Positions 1 through 7,615 of a stretch of DNA of 64,000 nt are shown here, one piece after another; the first letter of the stretch is position 1; the number at the start of each line of letters is the position of its first letter. Both the position numbers and the translations under genes were made by a program. The DNA lies in contig NZ_JAGJEC010000002.1 of the NCBI RefSeq assembly GCF_018100785.1, positions 1,265,758 to 1,329,757 on the forward strand, in the 5' to 3' direction. The notes beneath the pieces are model-generated. The model did no database searches and was not told where the DNA came from. It saw only the letters and a list, made by a program, of their open reading frames with translations. The DNA comes from Maribacter sp. MMG018. Lineage in GTDB: Bacteria; Bacteroidota; Bacteroidia; Flavobacteriales; Flavobacteriaceae.

Positions 1-1966
1 CATCGAAGGCGACTCCTGTTTTTCCTTTTAAAGACTCTCTTGTTCTACCATACCCAATGGCTCTTGGAGGAAAAAGTGAAAGCTTCTCTTTTGGTATCGC
101 AATTTCTTCAGCGTCCAAGGTCAATAATATTGCCTTTAACGCCTGTTCCTGACTTTTTTTATCTACGGGAGCAACGGTCAATTGTCCGTCCCCTTTTACC
201 GTATAATTATAGTCCAAACCACCAACTACCTTGGTAGCCGCTTCTGTTTGGTACCTGTGGAAAAAATATAAAGGAGCAAATACATCTTCCAATACAGAAT
301 TTGGTTCGTTGGTTTTAATATTATCGATAGAAAAATTGGAAATGGCCGTTTTTCTAATATCCAACATAGACTTTAGTTCGTCACTGATAGATTTTCCATT
401 GTCCCATAAATGGGCATAGGCATGCGCCCCTCCCATTGGTCTTGCATCTTGGTCCGAAATATACCTTAAGCCTTTGGCCGTGGCGTCTTCCAAAATTTTG
501 TTCAAAGCCTTACGTTCATCCGTTCCCTCCGGAAAAACACTATAGGCGTACGCCACCGTTACCTTGTCCCATTCTCCGATACCAGTGTCATATGCATTAG
601 AATAATCTATTTCTCCATTTTTTAACGAAAATTGAGGATGTGGATAATCCATCACAGAGGCCCTATTGTTGGTGCTAGCGGCAAAGTTATGCGCAAAACC
701 CAAGGTGTGTCCGATCTCATGTGCCGATAACTGACGGATGCGCGCCAGTGCCAAATCTAACATTGGCTTGTAATTATCGTCCCGTTCTGCGAAAGGTTTG
801 TTCATTAAGGCCTGTGCTATTAGAAAGTCTTGACGAATTCGCAGACTACCTAAACTGACATGTCCTTTTATTATTTCACCTGTTCTGGGGTCGGCCACAC
901 TGGCCCCATAACTCCACCCCCTTGTAGACCTATGTACCCATTGAATAACGTTGTACCTAATATCTAAGGGGTCGGCATCATCGGGCAACATCTTTACCTG
1001 AAACGCATTTTTAAAACCTATGGCCTCAAAAGCTTGGTTCCACCATCTACCACCATCCAACAAGGCAGACCTTACAGGTTCTGGCGTACCATTGTCCAAA
1101 TAATAAACGATGGGCTCCACCGCCTCACTAACCTCTTGATCAGGATTTTTTTTCTCTAAACGATGACGTGGTATAAACCTTTTTACCAACGATTCTTCTA
1201 CAGGTGTCGCATAATCATAATAAGAAAAAGGATATGCCCCAGACCTAGGATCAAAAGCCCGTTTTTTAAATCCGTTATCGGGCAGTTCTATAAAAGAATA
1301 ATGCTGGGCCACCGTTATTAGACCCGGAGTAGGTACCACACTTCTCACATAACTTCCTTTAGGGGTTCCTTTAAAGGTCATGGTAACATCGAACTCTATA
1401 TTTTTTGGAAAAGCTTTGGTCCTGTCCAAGGCAATGGCACTTTTCGCTTTGTCCAAAGAATAATTACCTTGATCGCTACGCTGCAACCTGGCAGATACAC
1501 CATGTGTGTCTTGCATTAAAAAATTGGTAATATCAATTACATAAACACCATTTTTTTGTTCCGTGATAGGAAAGCCGAACAAAATGGACTTTGCAAAGGC
1601 TTGCTCTACAGATTTTCTCTCCAGTTCATTATCGGTTAATGCCCTAAATTTCAAATTAGGTTGAACCAACAGAAGTTTGTTTCCGGCCTTTCTAAAGAAT
1701 ACAACGCGCTCGTTACCCAATTGCCCCCTATCTAGGCCAATATCATTACTTCCTATTCCACTACTTAAAGAGGACACATAAAGAAATTCTTTTTCGAGGT
1801 CTTTTACCTCTAAAAATATTTTATCGTTGCCTTCATCATAATAGAAGTCAAAAAATCCTTCATACTTTTTAAAATTTTTCTTCTTTTCAGAAAACTGTGC
1901 AGAAACAAAGGTTGCACATAAAAAGGCAAGGATCAAAAACAGTGGTTGGGCTTTTTTCATGGTCAT
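1..1966 (-). CDS. Secreted zinc-dependent metalloprotease (DUF5117/DUF4953 type), C-terminus cut off by window edge
   Basis: The reading frame is open on the minus strand from 1966 to the left edge, about 655 codons, so the protein is partial at its C-terminus. It starts with a signal peptide (basic Lys-Lys, hydrophobic core, Ala-Gln near residue 25). The N-terminal part contains GFFDFYYDEGNDKIFLEV, typical of the DUF5117 domain. The metzincin-type zinc motif HEIGHTLGFAH is encoded at 689-721 (first His about residue 416), giving three zinc ligands and the catalytic Glu. Family knowledge: these are large (about 800-900 residue) exported Bacteroidota proteases of unknown substrate. An in-frame second ATG at 1960 is an equally good start. 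Transcription runs leftwards and is divergent from the ATP-grasp operon. Confidence 0.88.
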   Translation of the reverse strand, partial: MTMKKAQPLFLILAFLCATFVSAQFSEKKKNFKKYEGFFDFYYDEGNDKIFLEVKDLEKEFLYVSSLSSGIGSNDIGLDRGQLGNERVVFFRKAGNKLLLVQPNLKFRALTDNELERKSVEQAFAKSILFGFPITEQKNGVYVIDITNFLMQDTHGVSARLQRSDQGNYSLDKAKSAIALDRTKAFPKNIEFDVTMTFKGTPKGSYVRSVVPTPGLITVAQHYSFIELPDNGFKKRAFDPRSGAYPFSYYDYATPVEESLVKRFIPRHRLEKKNPDQEVSEAVEPIVYYLDNGTPEPVRSALLDGGRWWNQAFEAIGFKNAFQVKMLPDDADPLDIRYNVIQWVHRSTRGWSYGASVADPRTGEIIKGHVSLGSLRIRQDFLIAQALMNKPFAERDDNYKPMLDLALARIRQLSAHEIGHTLGFAHNFAASTNNRASVMDYPHPQFSLKNGEIDYSNAYDTGIGEWDKVTVAYAYSVFPEGTDERKALNKILEDATAKGLRYISDQDARPMGGAHAYAHLWDNGKSISDELKSMLDIRKTAISNFSIDNIKTNEPNSVLEDVFAPLYFFHRYQTEAATKVVGGLDYNYTVKGDGQLTVAPVDKKSQEQALKAILLTLDAEEIAIPKEKLSLFPPRAIGYGRTRESLKGKTGVAFD

Positions 1967-2160
1967 AATTAGTTTGAGCATTAAAAATATGCAAATTCTA
2001 GTTAATACATTTTATAGGAACCCTAGCAAAATCCAAAAACGAGATTTTAACAAAAAATCATTCTTTTATTATTGAAAATAAAATATTTACAAGCAATTAA
2101 TATGAAAATACCATATGTTTTTAAAAGAATAAAAATTACCTTTTATGAAAACTATATTGT

Positions 2161-3627
2161 ATGACAAACATCAAAAATCAAATTTTTTCTTCTTACCAAA
2201 AAAATTCCGATTTATATGATGAAATATATGATAGCGAAGGAAAAATAAAACCTGTTTATAAAAAATTGTTCGATATTTATGGAGGTCATTCCATTCAAGA
2301 TTATGTAAATCTTAATTCAAAGGCCAAATCCTCTTTTTTTAACCAGGGCATAACGTTTCAAGTTTATGGGGAAGACAATGTACAAGAAAAGATTTTCCCT
2401 TTTGACCTTTTTCCCCGCATCATAGATTCCGATGAATGGGAAATCATAGAAAAAGGTTCGATACAAAGAAGCAAGGCCTTAAATTTATTTTTATGGGACA
2501 TTTACCACGAAAAGAACATTCTTCGTGAAAATATTGTTCCCCTAGACCTTATTACTTCTTCCGCAAACTACCTCGACCAAATGAATGGCGTAAATCCTCC
2601 CGGGGGGATTTACAACCATATTTCAGGAATCGATATCATTAAACATAAAGACGGTAAATATTATGTTTTAGAGGATAATATAAGATGTCCTTCGGGCGTG
2701 AGCTATGTAATATGTAACAGAACAGCCCTTAAAAGGGCCCTTTTTGGGGTGTTCAATCATTATAAAACACACACGGTTACAAATTATGCCGAAAACCTAT
2801 TGGATTTATTGGAATCGGTAAAACCTAAAGGAGTAGATGTACCTAATTGCGTAGTTATTACACCAGGTATGTTCAATTCCGCCTTTTATGAACATTCTTA
2901 TTTAGCAAAGACCATGGGTGTAGAACTGGTGGAAGGCAGAGACCTTTTTGTTGAAAACGATTTCGTTTATATGAAAACAATAAAAGGGCCAGAAAAAGTA
3001 GATGTCATATATCGTCGTATCGACGATATTTTTTTAGACCCTTTAGAGTTTAGGCCAGATTCGGCTTTGGGGGTCCCTGGACTCTTCGCTGCGTATAAAA
3101 AAGGCAATGTAACCCTAGCAAATGCTCCAGGCACAGGTGTAGCGGATGATAAGGCGGTATATACGTATATGCCAGAGATCATAAAATATTATTTAGGGGA
3201 AGAACCTATTTTAAACAATGTACACACCTACCATTGCAGTAGACCGTCAGAATTGGAATATGTTTTGGAAAATATAAAAGACCTGGTCATTAAACCCGTT
3301 GACGAGGCCGGTGGTTACGGTATTTCTATTGGCGATCGTCTAACCCAAAAAGAAATAGAACAGGTTAGAAAACAAATAAAGGAGCACCCAAGAAAATATG
3401 TCGCCCAACCCATCATGTCCTTATCCGTACACCCTACCTATATAGACAAAAGCGAATCTTTTGAACAGCGCCATGTAGATTTGAGAACCTTTACCATTTT
3501 GGGAAAAGACAAAGAATTTGTACTAAAAGGTGGATTGACAAGGGTTGCTCTCGAAAAAGGAAATTTAATAGTAAACTCGTCGCAAGGAGGCGGATCCAAA
3601 GATACTTGGGTACTAAAAAAACAATAA
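2161..3627 (+). CDS. Circularly permuted ATP-grasp protein (type 2)
   Basis: A 488-residue protein of the circularly permuted ATP-grasp family (DUF404/DUF407). Visible landmarks are the Gly/Pro-rich turn NPPGGIYNHISGIDI around residue 145, the LEDNIRCPSGVSY stretch just after it, and the C-terminal VIKPVDEAGGYGI nucleotide-binding-like segment. It is the first gene of a three-gene operon: the alpha-E gene starts 4 nt after its stop and a transglutaminase follows. This triad recurs in bacteria and has been predicted, not proven, to make or ligate peptide-like bonds. No signal peptide is seen, so it should be cytosolic. The substrate is unknown. Start chosen at the ATG after an AT-rich leader with no other in-frame upstream start. 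Confidence 0.87.
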   Translation: MTNIKNQIFSSYQKNSDLYDEIYDSEGKIKPVYKKLFDIYGGHSIQDYVNLNSKAKSSFFNQGITFQVYGEDNVQEKIFPFDLFPRIIDSDEWEIIEKGSIQRSKALNLFLWDIYHEKNILRENIVPLDLITSSANYLDQMNGVNPPGGIYNHISGIDIIKHKDGKYYVLEDNIRCPSGVSYVICNRTALKRALFGVFNHYKTHTVTNYAENLLDLLESVKPKGVDVPNCVVITPGMFNSAFYEHSYLAKTMGVELVEGRDLFVENDFVYMKTIKGPEKVDVIYRRIDDIFLDPLEFRPDSALGVPGLFAAYKKGNVTLANAPGTGVADDKAVYTYMPEIIKYYLGEEPILNNVHTYHCSRPSELEYVLENIKDLVIKPVDEAGGYGISIGDRLTQKEIEQVRKQIKEHPRKYVAQPIMSLSVHPTYIDKSESFEQRHVDLRTFTILGKDKEFVLKGGLTRVALEKGNLIVNSSQGGGSKDTWVLKKQ

Positions 3628-3631
3628 ACAT

Positions 3632-4579
3632 ATGCTAGCAAGAGTAGCCAATAATCTTTTCTGGATGGGTCGTTATATTGAGCGTTCCGAACATATAGCG
3701 CGGTATATGAACGTAAACTATTTTTCCTCGTTAGATGCCCCGAACCAAGTATCACAAAATCGCCAGTTCGTATTAAGGTCTATGTTGTTCATGGTAGGAG
3801 CTCCGGAACAAGACCCAAACAAAATATTAAAGGAAGAGGATGTTCTATTTAAAATAGGACTTGATCCGAATTTTGAGTTTTCAATTTTGAACAATGTAAA
3901 ACAGGCCAGGGAAAATGCCAATAGTGCCCGAGATTTAATTTCAACAGAACTTTACGAGGCCATCAATAAATTTTACCACTTTGTTTTGAAGTACCCCAAA
4001 GAAATCTTCGTTAAAAGTGGATTGTACGATTTTACCATCAATGTTTCTGAAATGAGTGCCATTTTAAGGGGTAAAATAAGGGGAACCCTTCTGCACGATT
4101 CCATTTATGCCATTATTTTGATGGGCGTTAATATCGAAAGGGCCACCCAGGTTACCCGTATGATAAACACAAAATACAACGATGCCCTATTGACCCAAGG
4201 AAACCATGATATAATGTTCAGCAAAAGTGCGGAATGGGCCACCTTGCTAAAGTGTGCGGAGTCATATGACATGATGCGTAGATTCTATAAAAAAACACCC
4301 ACCAGTATTTCTACTTTAGAGTTTTTAATCTTAAACCCGAACTGTCCAAGATCTGTAATGAACGCCCTTAACCAAGTCTACAAAAATGTGAAAATTTTAA
4401 ACCCAGAAAAAAGGTACAATAAAAACTCCACCGCTTTTTTAATTGGAAGAGTACGAGCAGAATATCAATACAAATATATTGAGGAAATAGAACAAGATAT
4501 TAAATCCTTTATTGAAAATATACTCAAAAGTCTTGATGATATAAGCAATAAGATAAATGAAGAGTTCTTTAATTATTAG
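3632..4579 (+). CDS. Alpha-E domain-containing protein (DUF403)
   Basis: A 315-residue, almost entirely helical protein that starts MLARVANNLFWMGRYIERSEHIAR, the characteristic opening of the alpha-E (DUF403) family. The length fits the family. It sits between the ATP-grasp protein (4 nt upstream) and the transglutaminase (44 nt downstream), the standard neighbourhood for this family. The function is not established; the constant association suggests a complex or sequential steps with its neighbours. No membrane segment or signal peptide is seen. Confidence 0.88.
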   Translation: MLARVANNLFWMGRYIERSEHIARYMNVNYFSSLDAPNQVSQNRQFVLRSMLFMVGAPEQDPNKILKEEDVLFKIGLDPNFEFSILNNVKQARENANSARDLISTELYEAINKFYHFVLKYPKEIFVKSGLYDFTINVSEMSAILRGKIRGTLLHDSIYAIILMGVNIERATQVTRMINTKYNDALLTQGNHDIMFSKSAEWATLLKCAESYDMMRRFYKKTPTSISTLEFLILNPNCPRSVMNALNQVYKNVKILNPEKRYNKNSTAFLIGRVRAEYQYKYIEEIEQDIKSFIENILKSLDDISNKINEEFFNY

Positions 4580-4623
4580 AGATTTTAAATAATGTATTTT
4601 TACAACAATAATGAAGAAAGTTT

Positions 4624-5490
4624 ATGTCGAAAGAATATACGGTTACCTATATAGCTGAAAATACATATGAAAATTGGGTGGATAATGCTTTTTGGCAATT
4701 TTTGATTATTCCCGAAGAGAATGAAACGCAAGATTTGGTTTCCATCGATTTTTCAAATTCCATACACGCGATAAACCAGTTTTCCATTAATGGCTATGGT
4801 TTCAATACTATAAGGCTACATAGTCGGAAAAAATTCAAACAAATATCTTTTGAAGCTACCTTTAAACTGCTAAAATCCTTTCAAGAACCAACACATTTAC
4901 TATCTAGCCCAACAATGGAAGATTATTATGATTTGGCTTCCTCTATCGATTTCAAAGTAGATTTTGAAAAATATTTAAGAGCTACCCGGCTTACTTCTAT
5001 CCCCCATTCAAAAGCAGATCTTTTTCAATTTGACCCAAATCTGTCCATTTATGAAAATCTGATGTCCCTGAACAATTGGGTCTACATCTACATACATTAT
5101 ACGACCGGGGTCACAGATGTACATACCACCCTTGATGAAATCATCGAAAAAAGACGAGGGGTATGCCAAGATTTTACACATTTATTCTGTGCAATATCAA
5201 AACAAAACGGAATACCCGCCAGGTATGTTTCTGGTTATTTAAATCATGAAAGTGGTTTTTTTGGAGATTCTCAAATGCACGCATGGGCCGAAACATATAT
5301 TCCTACTTTAGGGTGGATCGGGTTTGACCCTACAAACAATATTCTTGCCAACAAAAACCATATTAAGGTTTGTCACGGAAAGGACTATGATGATTGCTCC
5401 CCTCTTAAAGGAGTTATATACACTCAGGGATCCAATAAAACTTCGCATTCCGTAACGGTAGTAGGCCAACAAAAGGCAGTACAACAATAA
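4624..5490 (+). CDS. Transglutaminase-like cysteine peptidase family protein
   Basis: A 288-residue transglutaminase-like protein. The N-terminal half (about 1-100) is the beta-sandwich found in bacterial transglutaminase-like proteins. The catalytic triad is visible: Cys181 in RRGVCQDFTH, His219 in MHAWAETY, and Asp235 in WIGFDPTNN. It closes the three-gene operon with the ATP-grasp and alpha-E genes. Family members may act as peptidases, amidases or cross-linkers; which applies here cannot be read from sequence. There is no signal peptide, so it should act in the cytosol with its partners. Confidence 0.88.
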   Translation: MSKEYTVTYIAENTYENWVDNAFWQFLIIPEENETQDLVSIDFSNSIHAINQFSINGYGFNTIRLHSRKKFKQISFEATFKLLKSFQEPTHLLSSPTMEDYYDLASSIDFKVDFEKYLRATRLTSIPHSKADLFQFDPNLSIYENLMSLNNWVYIYIHYTTGVTDVHTTLDEIIEKRRGVCQDFTHLFCAISKQNGIPARYVSGYLNHESGFFGDSQMHAWAETYIPTLGWIGFDPTNNILANKNHIKVCHGKDYDDCSPLKGVIYTQGSNKTSHSVTVVGQQKAVQQ

Positions 5491-5553
5491 AACAGATATC
5501 ACAATTCCTATTTGGTAAAAAAGAATACTATTTTTACCAGAAATTTTATCTAA

Positions 5554-6652
5554 ATGAGTATAACAACAGACCACTACAAAGGTCTCATTGATCGCCTTGG
5601 TGCGTTAAGGAGGTATCTTTGACATTGATGCCAAACTTATAGAAATTGAGAACGAGCAAGAGAAAACCCTAGCTCCGGATTTTTGGGACAATCCCCAAGA
5701 AGCACAGGCACATATGAAATTTATTCAGTCCAAAAAAAAGTGGGTCGATGACTATAATGCGGCCAGCACTTTAGTTAATGACCTAGAGGTACTGATAGAA
5801 TTTCAACAAGAAGGCGAGGTTTCTGAAGAAGAGGTAGACCTACAATATAAAAAGGCCTTGGACGCCTTAGAAAAAATGGAGTTCAAGAACATGCTCTCGG
5901 AAGAAGGCGATGAGCTACCCGCAGTTTTGCAGATTACGGCAGGTGCCGGGGGTACAGAAAGTTGTGATTGGGCAGCTATGTTGATGCGCATGTACATGAT
6001 GTGGGCCGAAAAAAATGGGTATAAGGTAAAAGAGCTCAATTTTCAAGAAGGAGACGTTGCCGGTATTAAAACGGTCACCTTAGAAATAGACGGAGAGTTT
6101 GCCTTCGGATGGTTAAAAGGTGAAAATGGCGTACACCGTTTGGTACGTATCTCGCCTTTTGACAGCAATGCTAAACGGCATACCTCTTTTGTATCAGTGT
6201 ATGTGTACCCATTGGTGGACGATAGTATAGAAATTGATGTAAACCCAGCGGATATAACCATTACAACTGCCAGATCAAGTGGGGCCGGTGGGCAGAATGT
6301 AAACAAAGTGGAAACAAAAGTACAATTGGTACACCACCCTACAGGAATTCAAATTTCATGTTCCGATTCCAGAAGCCAACACGATAACAGAGCTACGGCC
6401 ATGAAAATGTTGAAATCCCAACTCTATGAAATAGAGTTACGAAAAAAAATGGAAGCGAGACAAGAAATTGAGTCTTCAAAAATGAAAATAGAATGGGGTT
6501 CACAGATCCGTAATTATGTAATGCACCCCTACAAACTGGTTAAAGATGTTAGAACCGGGGAAGAAACAGGTAATGTAGATGCCGTACTGGATGGCGACAT
6601 AGACGCGTTCTTAAAATCTTACCTTATGATGATGGGACAAAAAGAAGAATAA
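5554..6652 (+). CDS. prfB: Peptide chain release factor 2, with programmed +1 frameshift
   Basis: RF2 terminates translation at UGA and UAA. Frame 0 starts at ATG 5554 and runs 22 codons to CTT at 5617-5619, followed by an in-frame TGA at 5620-5622. A +1 slip on CTT-T continues with GAC at 5621 and the frame stays open to 6652, giving a 365-residue protein, the usual RF2 length. The codon-recognition SPF motif is in [10 protein letters not shown] and the peptidyl-hydrolysis GGQ motif lies near residues 245-247 ([10 protein letters not shown]). Downstream by 24 nt is an ArsC-like gene. An internal ATG at 5714 exists but would remove conserved N-terminal sequence and is rejected as the start. 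Confidence 0.96.
5607..5622 (+). promoter_or_regulatory. prfB programmed +1 frameshift site with internal Shine-Dalgarno
   Basis: AAGGAGG at 5607-5613 sits three bases before the slippery CTT, then TGA and C (CTT TGA C, 5617-5623). This is the classical RF2 autoregulation cassette: low RF2 makes ribosomes pause at the poor TGA C stop and slip +1. The strong Shine-Dalgarno sequence stands out because Shine-Dalgarno sequences are otherwise rare upstream of genes in this window. Confidence 0.95.
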
Positions 6653-6676
6653 ACTGTTTACTTAAACTATAGAACA

Positions 6677-7021
6677 ATGATTAAAATATACCACAACCCA
6701 AGATGTAGAAAATCTAGGGAAGGATTAGAACTACTGGAAAAGTCTGGCAAGAAATTTGAAGTTAAGAGATATCTGGAAGATATACCCTCTAAAGAAGAAT
6801 TAAGGGAAGTTTTAAAATGTCTTGGAATCACTGCGGAAAATTTGGTAAGGAAAAACGAAGCGATTTGGAAAGAAAATTATAGAAACAGACTTTTATCGGA
6901 TGAAGACATATTGGATGCCATGATAAAGCACCCAAAATTAATAGAGAGACCTATCGTAGTAAAAGACGGCCGGGCAGTTATTGGCAGGCCTTCCACAAAC
7001 ATAGAGGAACTTATCTCATAG
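6677..7021 (+). CDS. arsC: ArsC/Spx-family thioredoxin-fold protein (arsenate reductase-like)
   Basis: A 114-residue protein of the glutaredoxin-type ArsC family. Cys10 in HNPRCRKSRE is at the position of the catalytic cysteine, and ERPIVVKDGRAVIGRP near residues 90-106 contains the conserved RP turn and a downstream Arg that bind the oxyanion in ArsC. There is no arsenical pump or ArsR regulator nearby, so real arsenate reduction is not certain; a general thiol redox role in the YffB/Spx branch is an alternative. It follows prfB by 24 nt and may be cotranscribed. Confidence 0.8.
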   Translation: MIKIYHNPRCRKSREGLELLEKSGKKFEVKRYLEDIPSKEELREVLKCLGITAENLVRKNEAIWKENYRNRLLSDEDILDAMIKHPKLIERPIVVKDGRAVIGRPSTNIEELIS

Positions 7022-7104
7022 TCTTATCGTTTTGGGGTCTCAACAATTAACAAATAATTAACCAATCATACTTAAACCATAGTATAATTTCACAATCTAA
7101 CATT

Positions 7105-7611
7105 ATGAAAAATATTTTAATATTTAGTCGTTTTAATGTTCTTGCCGTAGTAATGCTGTTATTTGCCGGCAATGAAATATATGGCCAATATGGCTACGGA
7201 GGTTATGGTTATGGAAGAGGAGGTTATGGTTATGGAAGACAAAGATCTGGTATTCCACAAGCCCAAGAGACCCGTAAAGAAGAGACCCCAAAAACAGCTG
7301 AAGAAATTGTTGATGCCGAAATGCCCTCTATTACAGAGGCGTTACAATTAAACGATTTTGAAAGCGCGGTATTAAGTTCAGTACTAAAAAAATATGTTCA
7401 GGAAAGAATCGAAGCTCAAATTTTAAAGCTTCCTCCTGAAAAAATGAGAGAAGTTTATGAAAACATAACTAAAAAGCAAGATGAAGAATTAAGGGCCGGA
7501 CTGCCTGCCGATAAGTATGAAGCTTTTGTTGAACTCCAAAAAAAGGGCGTTGCAAAAGCATTGAAAGAGAAGAAAAAACAAAAAAAGAAACGAAAGAAAA
7601 ACAAAAACTAA
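7105..7611 (+). CDS. Exported Gly/Tyr-rich protein with lysine-rich tail, unknown function
   Basis: A 168-residue protein that I do not recognise as a named family. It has an N-terminal hydrophobic signal segment ending around residue 27. It is followed by a low-complexity block of GYGGYGYGRGGYGYGR repeats (about 29-46), a helical middle (about 60-145), and a tail of almost pure Lys. Its stop lies 4 nt before the start of the outer-membrane barrel gene, so the two are almost certainly cotranscribed. It could be a periplasmic or surface partner of that barrel. The repeat is encoded by imperfect direct DNA repeats, which could vary in number. Confidence 0.75.
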   Translation: MKNILIFSRFNVLAVVMLLFAGNEIYGQYGYGGYGYGRGGYGYGRQRSGIPQAQETRKEETPKTAEEIVDAEMPSITEALQLNDFESAVLSSVLKKYVQERIEAQILKLPPEKMREVYENITKKQDEELRAGLPADKYEAFVELQKKGVAKALKEKKKQKKKRKKNKN

Positions 7612-7615
7612 ACTA

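Noticed and set aside
5714..6652. prfB starting at internal ATG 5714 with no frameshift
   Set aside because: The upstream coding sequence, slip site and 365-residue length all fit the frameshifted form.
7163..7351. 62-residue Met/Glu-rich open frame
   Set aside because: An out-of-frame product of the Gly/Tyr repeat DNA.
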